64,000 nt of DNA, from the NCBI RefSeq assembly GCF_000312105.1, contig NZ_HE978637.1, forward strand, positions 248,001 to 312,000, read 5' to 3'. Below the pieces are notes generated by a model. The model was not told where the DNA came from and searched no databases. It saw nothing but the letters and a program-made list of their open reading frames with translations. The translations under genes and the position numbers were made by a program. Shown in pieces: positions 15,927 through 25,095 of this stretch. The stretch comes from Aeromicrobium massiliense JC14 (GTDB lineage Bacteria; Actinomycetota; Actinomycetes; Propionibacteriales; Nocardioidaceae). How positions within the stretch are numbered: the first letter of the stretch is position 1; every line of letters starts with the position of its first letter.

Positions 15927-16048
15927 GCCCGGAGTCTCCCAGGCCCAGCATCCGGACGCCGGACGAGCCGCCGGGGCGGCGCGGGAAGAATGGGCGGGAG
16001 CCGGGCGTTGGGCCTGGCAAGCACCGCACCCGATCCCGAGGAGATGCC

Positions 16049-17218
16049 GTGGTCGCCCCCCTGGTGGAACCCGCCGACGAGCTGACGATCGACGAGGTCC
16101 GTCGCTACAGCCGTCACCTGATCATCCCGGATGTCGGCATGACCGGCCAGAAGCGGCTGAAGAACGCGAAGGTGCTGGTCATCGGCGCCGGCGGCCTCGG
16201 CAGCCCGGCCCTGCTGTACCTGGCCGCGGCCGGCGTCGGCACGCTCGGCATCGTCGACGACGACGTCGTGGACGAGTCGAACCTGCAGCGCCAGGTCATC
16301 CACGGCCAGAGCGACATCGACAAGCCGAAGGCGGTCAGCGCCGCGGAGTCGGTCGCCGAGGTCAACCCGTACGTGAACGTCATCGTGCACAACGAGCGGC
16401 TCGACAACGACAACGTGCTGGAGATCTTCTCCGGCTACGACCTGATCCTCGACGGCACCGACAACTTCGCGACCCGCTACATGGTCAACGACGCGGCGGT
16501 CATCCTGAACAAGCCGTACGTGTGGGGCTCGATCTACCGCTTCGAGGGGCAGGCGTCGGTGTTCTGGGCCGAGCACGGCCCGCAGTACCGCGACCTCTAC
16601 CCGGAGGCCCCGCCGCCGGGCATGGTGCCCTCGTGCGCCGAGGGCGGCGTCCTGGGCGTCCTGTGCGCGTCGATCGGCTCGATCATGGTCACCGAGGCGA
16701 TCAAGCTGATCACCGGCATCGGCGACCCGCTCATCGGCCGGCTCATGGTCTACGACGCGCTCGAGATGCGCTACACGACGCTCAAGATCCGCAAGGACCC
16801 GAACGGCGTCCTGCCGACCGAGCTCATCGACTACGAGGCGTTCTGCGGCGCGATCAGCGACGAGGCCGCCGAGGCCGCCGCCGACTCGACCATCTCGGTC
16901 ACGACGCTCGACGGCTGGCTCAAGGAGCGCGAGGACGGCAGCCGCGACTTCGTCCTGGTGGACGTCCGCGAGCCCAACGAGTACGAGATCAACAAGATCC
17001 CGGGCTCGGTGCTCATCCCCAAGAACGAGATCATCAGCGGCCGCGCGTTCGAGCAGCTGCCGCAGGACAAGCAGGTCGTCCTGCACTGCAAGTCCGGCGT
17101 CCGCTCGGCCGAGGCGCTGGCCGTGCTCAAGGGCGCGGGCTACTCCGACGCGGTGCACGTCGGCGGCGGCGTGGTGGCCTGGGTCAACCAGGTCGACCCG
17201 TCGCAGCCCAGCTACTGA
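16049..17218 (+). CDS. moeZ: Adenylyltransferase/sulfurtransferase MoeZ
   Basis: A 389-residue two-domain protein. The N-terminal ThiF/MoeB-like E1 domain has the nucleotide motif GAGGLGSPALLYLAAAG, the DESNLQRQ loop and GTDNFATRY. The C-terminal rhodanese domain has its catalytic Cys347 in LHCKSGVRS. In mycobacteria MoeZ adenylates and sulfurates the C-terminal Gly of MoaD for molybdopterin synthesis and of CysO for cysteine synthesis. A MoaE gene lies 15 kb downstream; no MoaD or CysO is in the window. The GTG start has a GAGGAG ribosome site and the gene ends in a strong hairpin. Confidence 0.92.
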   Translation: MVAPLVEPADELTIDEVRRYSRHLIIPDVGMTGQKRLKNAKVLVIGAGGLGSPALLYLAAAGVGTLGIVDDDVVDESNLQRQVIHGQSDIDKPKAVSAAESVAEVNPYVNVIVHNERLDNDNVLEIFSGYDLILDGTDNFATRYMVNDAAVILNKPYVWGSIYRFEGQASVFWAEHGPQYRDLYPEAPPPGMVPSCAEGGVLGVLCASIGSIMVTEAIKLITGIGDPLIGRLMVYDALEMRYTTLKIRKDPNGVLPTELIDYEAFCGAISDEAAEAAADSTISVTTLDGWLKEREDGSRDFVLVDVREPNEYEINKIPGSVLIPKNEIISGRAFEQLPQDKQVVLHCKSGVRSAEALAVLKGAGYSDAVHVGGGVVAWVNQVDPSQPSY

Positions 17219-17232
17219 GCGTCCGCGACGTC

Positions 17233-17274
17233 GCCAGAGGGCGGTCTCCCCGAAGGGGGAGGCCGCCCTCTGGC
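17233..17274 (+). terminator. Terminator hairpin after moeZ
   Basis: Arms of 19 bases (GCCAGAGGGCGGTCTCCCC and complement, one mismatch). It ends directly before the next gene's -10 element. Confidence 0.8.
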
Positions 17275-17279
17275 ATGCT
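17274..17279 (+). promoter_or_regulatory. -10 hexamer CATGCT of a leaderless promoter
   Basis: Six bases before the GTG at 17286, abutting the terminator hairpin. Confidence 0.4.
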
Positions 17280-17285
17280 CGCGGC

Positions 17286-17588
17286 GTGGACGAGCGGTTC
17301 GTGGAGCGGGTGCTGGCGCTGGTCGAGCGCATCCCCGCCGGACGCGTGATGAGCTACGGCGCGATCGCCGAGGCGCTGCAGGACGGCTACGGGCCCCGCT
17401 ACGTCGGACGCGTGATGTCGACGACCGGGGCGACGGTGCCGTGGTGGCGGGTGGTTCGCGCCGACGGCACGCCCGCCGACTGCCACGACGGCGAGGCCGC
17501 GCGGCTGCTGCTGGCCGACGACACCCCCATGCGTCCGGACCTGCGCCGGGTCGACATGCGCGCCGCCGCCTGGTCACCCGAGCGTTGA
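17286..17588 (+). CDS. Alkyltransferase-like protein (MGMT family, no active Cys)
   Basis: A 100-residue protein corresponding to the DNA-binding domain of O6-alkylguanine-DNA alkyltransferase. The helix-turn-helix with Arg finger (IPAGRVMSYGAIAEAL, then GPRYVGRVM) is intact. The active-site PCHRV motif reads PWWRVV, with Trp53 where the alkyl-accepting Cys should be. Proteins of this kind (ATLs) bind O6-alkylguanine lesions, flip the base and hand the site to nucleotide excision repair instead of repairing it. Its place beside AdnAB fits a DNA-repair neighbourhood. Confidence 0.9.
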   Translation: MDERFVERVLALVERIPAGRVMSYGAIAEALQDGYGPRYVGRVMSTTGATVPWWRVVRADGTPADCHDGEAARLLLADDTPMRPDLRRVDMRAAAWSPER

Positions 17589-17599
17589 GCCCCCGTCCT

Positions 17600-17662
17600 C
17601 GCTGAGGGTGACGTTGTGCACGCCTCGCGCGGCGTGTCGCGTGCAGAACGTCACTCCCAGCG
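17600..17662. repeat. Dispersed palindromic element, copy 1
   Basis: Arms of 24 bases around CGCTGAGGGTGACGTT and its complement, matching at 21 of 24 positions, with a 15-base loop. It shares arm core, loop (GGCGTGTCGCG) and right flank with the copy at 30140. Confidence 0.8.
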
Positions 17663-17714
17663 CGGAGGTGCGGGTTCGTGCCCGGGTGTCGGTGCGGTCT
17701 GCTGGGATAGGGGC

Positions 17715-20700
17715 ATGCCCGAGTCGTACGTCCTGCGCCGCCGCGCGGCGGCCCCGGTGCGCGTGCCCGTCCTGGACGAGCAGCAGCGCGCCGTGGTCGA
17801 GCACCGCGGCGGGCCGCTGCGCGTGCTCGCCGGCCCGGGCGCGGGCAAGACGACGACGCTGGTCGAGCTCGTCGTCGACCGGGTCGAGAAGGGCGAGCTG
17901 ACGCCCGACGAGGTGCTGGTGCTGACCTTCAGCCGGCAGGCCGCCGAGGAGATCCGCGGCCGCATCGCCCGCCGGCTCTCGCGCACGGTGTCCACGACGC
18001 CGGCCATGACCTTCCACTCGTTCTGCTACGCGTTCGTGCGCGCGCACCAGGGGGCCGACGACTTCGTCTCGCCGATGCGCCTGCTGAGCGCGCCCGAGCA
18101 GGACACGATGCTGCGCGACCTGGTCACCGGCGGCGCCGCCGAGCGCTGGCCCGCGCGGCTGCGCCCGGCGCTGCGCACCCGCGGCTTCGCCAGCGAGCTG
18201 CACCGGCTCATGGCCGCCACCCAGACGCTCGACATGGATCCCGAGCAGCTGGCCGACGTGGCCCGCGAGACCGGTCGCGACGACTGGTACGCCGCCGCGC
18301 ACCTCATGCGCGAGTACGCCGACGTCTCGGCGCTGCGCAACACCACCGACTACGGCGGCATCGTGCACCAGGCCGTGCAGCTGCTGCGCGACCCGCAGGT
18401 GCGCGAGCAGGCGCGTCGTCGCCACCGCCTGGTCGTCGTCGACGAGTACCAGGACACCGACCCGCTGCAGGTCGCGCTGCTGCGCGAGCTGGCCGGCGAC
18501 GGCCGCGACCTGGTGGTCGTCGGCGACCCGTACCAGTCGATCTACGGCTTCCGCGGTGCCGACGTCTCGGGCATCCTCGACTTCCCCGAGCAGCTGGCCA
18601 CGCCGGCCGGCCCGGCGCCCACGATCGTCCTGCGGCACACCAACCGCTACGGGCCGGCGATCGCCGCCGCCGTCCGCTCGGTGGTCGACAACCGCGGCGC
18701 CCTGGGCCCGGTCGACGGCCGCGACTACGCCGCCCTGCGCGACCAGGTGTCGCGCGTCGACGACCCCGGCGTCGTCGAGGTCGAGACCTACACGACCCCG
18801 GCCGCCGAGGCCGAGCACATCGCGCTGCGGCTGCGCGAGGCGCACCTCAAGGCCGAGGTGCCGTGGCGCGACATGGCGGTGCTGGTGCGCACGAGCCGCG
18901 ACATCGCCCGGCTGCGCCGCGCGCTCACCACCGCGGGCGTCCCGGTCGACGTCGCGGGCGACGAGCTGCCGCTGTACCAGGAGCCGGCCGTCCGCACCCT
19001 GCTCGGCGCGCTCGACCTCGCGGTCGCGGTCGCCGCCGGGCAGACGCTCTCGGCCGACGACGCCGAGGCCGTGCTGACCAGCCCGCTCGGCGGGCTCGAC
19101 GACCCGGCGCTGCGCCGGCTCGGTCGCGTGCTGCGCCAGCGCGAGGCGGCCGAGGGACGCGAGCTGCGACCCGCGCGCGTCCTGGTCGCCGAGCTGCTGC
19201 ACGCCCCGGCCGGGCTGTCGCTCGACGCACCGCACACGCCCGTCGGCCAGGCGGCCGCGGCCGTCGAGCGCGTCGCCCGGCTGCTGCAGCGTGCCGCGGC
19301 GCAGATCGAGTCCGGCGAGCCGGCCGAGCAGGTGCTGTGGACGCTCTGGGACGGCACCGACTGGCCGCGCCGCCTGCGCGACGAGGCCGAGACCGGGGGC
19401 GAGGGCGCCGCCCGGGCGCACCGCGACCTCGACGCGCTCGTCGCGCTCTTCGACGAGGCCGCGCGCGCCCAGGAGGAGTTCGCCAAGGACTCGCTGGGCG
19501 AGATCGTCAGCCGCATCAAGGACCAGCAGATCCCGGCCGGCGCGGGCGCGCGTCCCGGCCGCGACTCCGGGGCGGTCCGGCTCATGACCGCGCACCGGTC
19601 CAAGGGCCTGGAGTGGGCGTACGTCGTCGTCGCCGGCGTCCAGGACGGCGTGTGGCCCGACCTGCGCTTCCGCGGCAGCTTCCTGCAGTCCGAGCGGCTC
19701 GGAGCCGACGGCCTGGTCGAGCCGCCCAGCGCCCGCGCAAGGCTCGCCGAGGAGCGCCGGCTGTTCTACGTCGCGTGCAGCCGCGCCCGCCGCCACCTCG
19801 TCGTCACTGCCACGCAGAGCGGCCATGAGGACGGCGACCAGCCCTCGCGGTTCGTCACCGAGCTGGCCGAGCACGTCGCCGAGGCCGCCGGTGCCCACGC
19901 GCGTCCGGCCTCGCTCGACCTCGTGCCCCGGCCGCGGCCGCGCCGGGCGCTGTCATTGCGTGGCGTCGTGGCCGAGCTGCGCCGCCTCGGCGAGACCACC
20001 GACGACGAGCAGGTGCGCGTCCAGGTCGCCGACCAGCTCGCCCGGCTGGCCGCCCACCCGGCGGCCCGCGGTGCGAGCCCCGACCGCTGGTGGGGCCTGC
20101 GCGAGCGCACCGACACCGGACGTCCGCTGCACGACCCCGAGCGGCCGATCCGACTGTCGGGCAGCTCGGTCAGCACGCTCACCGAGTGCTCGCTGCGCTG
20201 GTTCCTCGAGCACGAGGCCAAGGCCGGTGCCGGCACCTCCTCGGCCCAGGGCTTCGGCTCGCTCGTCCACGCCCTCGCCGCCGACGTCGTGCGGCGCGAC
20301 CGCGACGACGACGCCGGCACGCTGGCCGCCGAGCTCGACGGTGTCTGGCACCAGCTGGAGTTCAACGCGCCCTGGATCGAGGCCCGCGAGCGCGAGGCGG
20401 CGGTCGAGGCGATCGGCCGGTTCGTGCGCTGGCACCGTGAGCACGGACGCACGCCGCTGGCCGTCGAGCACCCCTTCGAGGTGACGCTCACGGTCGAGGG
20501 CCGCGAGGTCGTCCTGCGCGGCTCGATGGACCGGGTCGAGCTCGACGACGCCGGTGGCGTCCACGTCATCGACCTCAAGACGTCCAAGAACGCGCCGAGT
20601 GCCCGCGAGGTCGGCGAGCACGCGCAGCTCGGCTTCTACCAGCTGGCCGTCGAGCACGGCGCCACCGACGAGCTCGCCCCGGGCGCGCCGCCGGCCGGTG

Positions 20701-20945
20701 CCGAGCTCGTCCAGCTGCGCAACGACGAGACGAAGGTGCCCGGCTACCCGAAGGTCCAGCCGCAGGACGCGCCCCGGCCCGACGAGCCGTTCTTCGCCGT
20801 CGAGCAGCTGTCCCACGCGGTGCGCACCATCGGCGACGAGGCGTGGGAGGCCACGCCGTCGGACAAGGCGTGCGGCTACTGCGCCTTCCACCGGGTGTGC
20901 CCGACCAAGGACGCCGGCCAGACGATCCTCGGAGGTGGCGAGTGA
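17715..20945 (+). CDS. adnA: AdnA: UvrD-like helicase with Fe-S PD-(D/E)XK nuclease domain
   Basis: A 1076-residue motor-nuclease. The N-terminal superfamily 1A motor has Walker A (GPGAGKTTT, Lys45), VDEYQDTD, GDPYQSIYGFRGAD, LMTAHRSKGLEW and FYVACSRARRHL. The C-terminal RecB-like nuclease shows FGSLVHALA, GSMDRVE and VIDLKTSK, framed by four Cys residues (825, 1053, 1056, 1062) in the CxxCx5C arrangement of a 4Fe-4S cluster. With AdnB it forms the heterodimer that resects double-strand breaks in actinobacteria in place of RecBCD. The frame is open further upstream but that stretch is the palindromic repeat, so I start at the ATG at 17715. Its stop overlaps the adnB start. Confidence 0.88.
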   Translation: MPESYVLRRRAAAPVRVPVLDEQQRAVVEHRGGPLRVLAGPGAGKTTTLVELVVDRVEKGELTPDEVLVLTFSRQAAEEIRGRIARRLSRTVSTTPAMTFHSFCYAFVRAHQGADDFVSPMRLLSAPEQDTMLRDLVTGGAAERWPARLRPALRTRGFASELHRLMAATQTLDMDPEQLADVARETGRDDWYAAAHLMREYADVSALRNTTDYGGIVHQAVQLLRDPQVREQARRRHRLVVVDEYQDTDPLQVALLRELAGDGRDLVVVGDPYQSIYGFRGADVSGILDFPEQLATPAGPAPTIVLRHTNRYGPAIAAAVRSVVDNRGALGPVDGRDYAALRDQVSRVDDPGVVEVETYTTPAAEAEHIALRLREAHLKAEVPWRDMAVLVRTSRDIARLRRALTTAGVPVDVAGDELPLYQEPAVRTLLGALDLAVAVAAGQTLSADDAEAVLTSPLGGLDDPALRRLGRVLRQREAAEGRELRPARVLVAELLHAPAGLSLDAPHTPVGQAAAAVERVARLLQRAAAQIESGEPAEQVLWTLWDGTDWPRRLRDEAETGGEGAARAHRDLDALVALFDEAARAQEEFAKDSLGEIVSRIKDQQIPAGAGARPGRDSGAVRLMTAHRSKGLEWAYVVVAGVQDGVWPDLRFRGSFLQSERLGADGLVEPPSARARLAEERRLFYVACSRARRHLVVTATQSGHEDGDQPSRFVTELAEHVAEAAGAHARPASLDLVPRPRPRRALSLRGVVAELRRLGETTDDEQVRVQVADQLARLAAHPAARGASPDRWWGLRERTDTGRPLHDPERPIRLSGSSVSTLTECSLRWFLEHEAKAGAGTSSAQGFGSLVHALAADVVRRDRDDDAGTLAAELDGVWHQLEFNAPWIEAREREAAVEAIGRFVRWHREHGRTPLAVEHPFEVTLTVEGREVVLRGSMDRVELDDAGGVHVIDLKTSKNAPSAREVGEHAQLGFYQLAVEHGATDELAPGAPPAGAELVQLRNDETKVPGYPKVQPQDAPRPDEPFFAVEQLSHAVRTIGDEAWEATPSDKACGYCAFHRVCPTKDAGQTILGGGE

Positions 20946-23900
20946 GCGAGCTGCGTGAGCGAACCGAGCTGCGCGAGCCGGTCCTGCACGACCTGGACGA
21001 CCTCGACCGGCTGTTCGGCGAGATGAGCGGCATCGACGGGTTCCGCTTCTCCGACGAGCAGCGGGCCGCGATCACCGCCCCGCTCGACACCGCCAGCGTC
21101 ATCATCGCCGGCGCCGGGTCGGGCAAGACCACGGTCATGGCTGCGCGCGTCGTGTGGCTGGTCGGCCACCACGGGGTCGCGCCGGAGCGCATCCTCGGCC
21201 TGACGTTCACCAACAAGGCCGCCGCCGAGCTCGGCCTGCGCATCCGCCGGTCGCTGCAGGCGCTGGGGGAGCGGCAGGCGATCGGCGACGGCGAGCCCAC
21301 CACCGCCACGTATCACGCGTTCGCCGGCACCCTCATCGCCGAGCACGGGCTCAACCTCGGCGTCGAGCCCGACCTGCGGGTCGTCTCGGACGCGTCGCGG
21401 TTCCAGCGCGCAGCCATGGCGGTGCGCACCTTCGAGCGTCCGCTCCAGCACGTCGGCACGCACCTGCCGACGCTGGTCGGCGAGCTGCTGGCCCTCGACG
21501 GGCAGATCGCCGAGCACCTCACCACGCCCGAGGCGGTGCGCGAGCACGCCCGCGGTCTGGTCGCGCTGGCCGAGGCGCAGGGCAACAAGCCCGCCGTGCT
21601 GCGCAACGCCGCCGAGACCGCGCGCAAGCGGGCCGAGCTGACCGAGCTCGTCGACCAGTACCGCGAGCTCAAGCGGGTCGACGGCGTCATGGACTTCTCC
21701 GACCAGATGTACTTCGGCGCCGCGCTGGCCAAGGACGAGCACGTCGGCGCCGCGCTGCGCGACCGCTTCGACGTCGTCCAGCTCGACGAGTACCAGGACA
21801 CCTCGGTCGCCCAGCGCGACCTGCTCAAGGGGCTGTTCGCCGGGCTGTGCGTCACCGCCGTCGGCGACCCCGCGCAGGGCATCTACGGCTGGCGCGGGGC
21901 CGCGGCGAACAACCTGCTGGAGTTCCTCGACGACTTCCCGGTGCCCGGACGCCCGGGCGCGCGCCTGTCGCTGTCGGAGACCCGGCGCTGCCCGACCGGC
22001 GTCATCGACCTGGCCAACAGCGTGGTGCAGCCGTTCTACGCGACCACGGGCGAGGTCACGCCGCTGCGCTCGGCCCGCTCCGACGCCGGACGCATCACCG
22101 TCGCGCTGCACGAGACCGTCGCCGATGAGGTGGCCGCGGTGATCGACGGCGTCCAGCGGGCCCACGAGGCGGGCACCGACCTGCGCGAGATCGCCATCCT
22201 GGTGCGGGTGGGCGCCGAGAACGAGGCCATCGTCGCGGCCCTGCGCCGGGCCGGCGTCCCGTTCGAGATCGTCGGGCTCACGGGGCTGCTCAGCCAGCCC
22301 GAGGTCGCCGACCTGCTCTCGGTGCTCGAGGTGCTGGAGGACGTCACCGCCAACCCCGCGGTGATGCGGCTGCTCGACGGCCCCCGCTGGGCGGTCGGCC
22401 CGCGCGACCTGGCCCTGCTCGGCCGCCGTGCCGCCATGCTCACCCGCGGTGCCGGACGCCCAGACGCCGCGGCGACGCTCGAGGACGAGCTGGCCCGCGC
22501 CGTCGAGGGGTCCGACCCCACCGAGGTCGTGTCGCTCGCCGACGCCGTCGACGACCCGGGCGACCTCGGGTACTCCGCCGAGGCGCTGGAGCGGTTCCGC
22601 GACCTGTCCGGGCTGCTCACCTACCTGCGCAAGCACGTCGGCGAGCCGCTGGTCGACCTCGCGCGCCGGGCCATGGTGGCGCTCGACCTCGACCTCGAGC
22701 TGGAGTCCGGCGACCACCCCGCCGCGATGGACAACGTCGCGCTGCTCATGGACGCGATCGCCGCCTACGCCGAGACTGACCGCTTCGCCTCGCTCACCGG
22801 CCTGCTCGCCTACCTGCGGGCCGAGGACGAGTACAACGACGGCATGGAGGTCTCCACCCCGTCGGAGGCCGAGTCGGTCAAGCTGCTCACCGCGCACAAG
22901 GCCAAGGGCCTGGAGTGGGACGTCGTGTTCGTCCCGATGATGTCCGCGACCGTCTTCCCGTCCGGCAAGGGCCGCGAGCGCTGGATCGGCTCGGCCAAGA
23001 CGCTCCCGGCCGAGCTGCGCGGCGACCACGCCTCGGTGCCCGACATCGAGGACTGGACGCCGACCGCCGAGCGCGAGTTCAAGGCCGCGGTCAAGGAGGA
23101 CTCGCTCATGGAGGAGCGGCGCCTGGCCTACGTCGCGTTCACGCGCGCCAAGCAGGAGCTGCACGTCAGCGGCCACTGGTGGGGACGCACGCAGGCCAAG
23201 CCGCGCGGCCCGTCGCCGTTCCTGGAGGCCACCCGCGACTGGGTGGTGGCCAACGGCGGCGAGCCGTCCACGTGGGCGGCCCGGCCCGAGGACGACGCGC
23301 CCAACCCGCACCTGGACGAGCGCGTGGGCCTGGCCTGGCCGGCCCCGGCTCCGCGCCTGGAGCGTCGCCGCGTGCTGGCCGACGCGGTCCGCGAGCGCCT
23401 GGCCGCCGGCGACGACGCCGAGCCGGTCGAGCCCGACGGACGGGTCGCCGAGCTGGCCGACGAGATCGCACTGCTGCTGGCCGAGGCCGAGCAGGTCGAG
23501 GCCGGACGCAACGTCGTCGAGCTGCCCGAGACGCTGTCGGCCACCGCCACCATGGCGCTGCACGCCGACCCGCAGCGGTACGCCGCGACCCTGGCGCGTC
23601 CGATGCCGCGGCGGCCCTCGTCCGCCGCCCGGTACGGCACGCGGTTCCACGCCTGGGTCGAGGCGCGCTTCGACCAGCAGGCGCTGCTCGACCCCGAGGA
23701 CCTGCCCGGCCAGGCGCAGGAGGACATCGTCGACGACGCCGACCTCGAGGCGCTCATGAAGGCGTTCGCCGAGGGCCCGTACGGCGAGCGGCGCCCGTTC
23801 GCGATCGAGGCGCCGTTCTCGATCGTGCTCGGCGGCCAGCAGGTCATCGGCCGCATCGACGCGGTCTACGAGACCACCCTCGACGACGGCAGCACCGGCT

Positions 23901-24109
23901 ACGAGGTGGTCGACTGGAAGACCAACGCGGCCCAGACCGCCGACCCGCTGCAGCTGGCCATCTACCGCCTGGCCTGGGCCGAGCTGCAGGGCGTCGACCC
24001 GAGCCGGGTGAGCGCGGCGTTCGTGTACGTGCGGCTCGGCACCACCGAGCGTCCGGCGTCGCTGCCCGGCCGCGAGGAGCTCGAGCGGCTCCTCGGGTGG
24101 GCCGACTGA
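20942..24109 (+). CDS. adnB: AdnB: UvrD-like helicase with PD-(D/E)XK nuclease domain
   Basis: A 1055-residue partner of AdnA. The motor domain has GAGSGKTTVM, TFTNKAAAELGLR, QLDEYQDTS, GDPAQGIYGWRGAAANN, LLTAHKAKGLEWDVVF and YVAFTRAKQELHV. The C-terminal nuclease domain shows YGTRFHAWVE, IGRIDAVYE and VVDWKTNAAQ, with the metal-binding Asp and Lys present; no Cys cluster is seen. In mycobacteria this subunit supplies the main motor for unwinding, as I recall. The GTG start overlaps the adnA stop (GTGA), giving strict coupling suited to a 1:1 dimer. The ion-channel gene that follows adnB in M. tuberculosis is absent. Confidence 0.88.
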   Translation: MSELRERTELREPVLHDLDDLDRLFGEMSGIDGFRFSDEQRAAITAPLDTASVIIAGAGSGKTTVMAARVVWLVGHHGVAPERILGLTFTNKAAAELGLRIRRSLQALGERQAIGDGEPTTATYHAFAGTLIAEHGLNLGVEPDLRVVSDASRFQRAAMAVRTFERPLQHVGTHLPTLVGELLALDGQIAEHLTTPEAVREHARGLVALAEAQGNKPAVLRNAAETARKRAELTELVDQYRELKRVDGVMDFSDQMYFGAALAKDEHVGAALRDRFDVVQLDEYQDTSVAQRDLLKGLFAGLCVTAVGDPAQGIYGWRGAAANNLLEFLDDFPVPGRPGARLSLSETRRCPTGVIDLANSVVQPFYATTGEVTPLRSARSDAGRITVALHETVADEVAAVIDGVQRAHEAGTDLREIAILVRVGAENEAIVAALRRAGVPFEIVGLTGLLSQPEVADLLSVLEVLEDVTANPAVMRLLDGPRWAVGPRDLALLGRRAAMLTRGAGRPDAAATLEDELARAVEGSDPTEVVSLADAVDDPGDLGYSAEALERFRDLSGLLTYLRKHVGEPLVDLARRAMVALDLDLELESGDHPAAMDNVALLMDAIAAYAETDRFASLTGLLAYLRAEDEYNDGMEVSTPSEAESVKLLTAHKAKGLEWDVVFVPMMSATVFPSGKGRERWIGSAKTLPAELRGDHASVPDIEDWTPTAEREFKAAVKEDSLMEERRLAYVAFTRAKQELHVSGHWWGRTQAKPRGPSPFLEATRDWVVANGGEPSTWAARPEDDAPNPHLDERVGLAWPAPAPRLERRRVLADAVRERLAAGDDAEPVEPDGRVAELADEIALLLAEAEQVEAGRNVVELPETLSATATMALHADPQRYAATLARPMPRRPSSAARYGTRFHAWVEARFDQQALLDPEDLPGQAQEDIVDDADLEALMKAFAEGPYGERRPFAIEAPFSIVLGGQQVIGRIDAVYETTLDDGSTGYEVVDWKTNAAQTADPLQLAIYRLAWAELQGVDPSRVSAAFVYVRLGTTERPASLPGREELERLLGWAD

Positions 24110-24117
24110 CCTGCGGC

Positions 24118-24123
24118 TAGCGT
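24118..24123 (+). promoter_or_regulatory. -10 hexamer TAGCGT of a leaderless promoter
   Basis: Six bases before the GTG at 24130. Confidence 0.5.
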
Positions 24124-24129
24124 GGCGGG

Positions 24130-25011
24130 GTGACCGACACCGAGCAGGCCCCGTTCGCCTTCCACCGCGCCCGGCACGACCGGACCGGCAACCGACGCCG
24201 GCTCGAGGAGTGGCGCGACGACGAGGGCCTGCGGGTCATGGTGCTCGGCGGTGAGCACGTGGCCACGGTCGACGGTCCGGCGGTGCGCTGGACGTCCCGC
24301 GACGAGGCGCCCGAGGGGGAGTGGCTGCTGCTCGGCGAGCAGCACGGCGTCACCCACGCGGCGGTCGTCGTGGAGCGCGTCCCCGACGAGCTGACGCCGG
24401 TGAGCGTCCGCACCCTCGCGCCGCTGCTCGACCCCGACGAGCTGTCGCTGGCCATCCACGCCGTCGCCATGGCGCGCTGGCTGGCGTCCACGCCGTTCTG
24501 CCCGCGCTGCGGCGGGCGCACCGAGGTGCGGCAGGGCGGTCACGTGCGGCACTGCCTCGAGTGCGGCAAGGACCACTTCCCGCGCACCGACCCCGCGGTC
24601 ATCATGCTCATCACGGACGCCGACGACCGGGCGCTGCTGGCCCGCAACCCGTCCTGGCCCGAGGGACGGTTCTCGACCCTGGCCGGCTTCGTCGAGCCCG
24701 GGGAGGCGCTGGAGGACGCGGTGCGCCGCGAGGTGAGCGAGGAGGTCGGCGTCGAGGTGGGCGAGGTGCGCTACGGCGCCAGCCAGCCGTGGCCGTTCCC
24801 GGCGAGCCTCATGGTCGGCTTCTTCGGCCGCGCCGTGACGACCGACATCCACGTCGACCACGACGAGATCGCCCAGGCGACCTGGGTGACGCGCGAGGAG
24901 CTGGCGCGGTGGGGCGAGTCCGGCGAGCTGGTGCTGCCGCCGCCGCACGTGTCGATCTCGCGCTGGCTCATCGAGTCCTGGTACGGCGGTCCGATCCCCG
25001 GCTCCTGGTAG
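24130..25011 (+). CDS. nudC: NAD(+) diphosphatase NudC
   Basis: A 293-residue NADH pyrophosphatase. It has the zinc ribbon (CPRCGGR then CLECGKDHFPR), the Nudix box (GFVEPGEALEDAVRREVSEEVG) and, just after it, SQPWPFPASLM, the signature that separates NudC from other Nudix enzymes. It splits NAD(H) to NMN(H) and AMP and, in other bacteria, removes NAD caps from RNA. The TAGCGT hexamer six bases before the GTG suggests its own leaderless transcript, although it follows adnB by only 20 bp. Confidence 0.93.
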   Translation: MTDTEQAPFAFHRARHDRTGNRRRLEEWRDDEGLRVMVLGGEHVATVDGPAVRWTSRDEAPEGEWLLLGEQHGVTHAAVVVERVPDELTPVSVRTLAPLLDPDELSLAIHAVAMARWLASTPFCPRCGGRTEVRQGGHVRHCLECGKDHFPRTDPAVIMLITDADDRALLARNPSWPEGRFSTLAGFVEPGEALEDAVRREVSEEVGVEVGEVRYGASQPWPFPASLMVGFFGRAVTTDIHVDHDEIAQATWVTREELARWGESGELVLPPPHVSISRWLIESWYGGPIPGSW

Positions 25012-25023
25012 TCCCCACCTTCG

Positions 25024-25086
25024 CGCTGAGTGTGACGTTTCGGGGGTCGTTCAGGCCTGATCAGCCCCGAAACGTCACACTCAGCG
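25024..25086. repeat. Dispersed palindromic element, copy 2 (perfect arms)
   Basis: Perfect 22-bp arms with the core CTGAGTGTGACGTTTCGGGG and a 19-base loop that itself contains TCAGGCCTGA. It lies between the convergent nudC and mycoredoxin genes and would serve as a bidirectional terminator. Confidence 0.85.
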
Positions 25087-25095
25087 GGAAGGTGA

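Noticed and set aside
17616-17714. Longer start for adnA
   Set aside because: The added codons are entirely the palindromic repeat and its flank; the ATG at 17715 begins the conserved protein.
20876-23650. 924-codon minus-strand frame opposite adnB
   Set aside because: Same reason; adnB motifs are intact on the plus strand.
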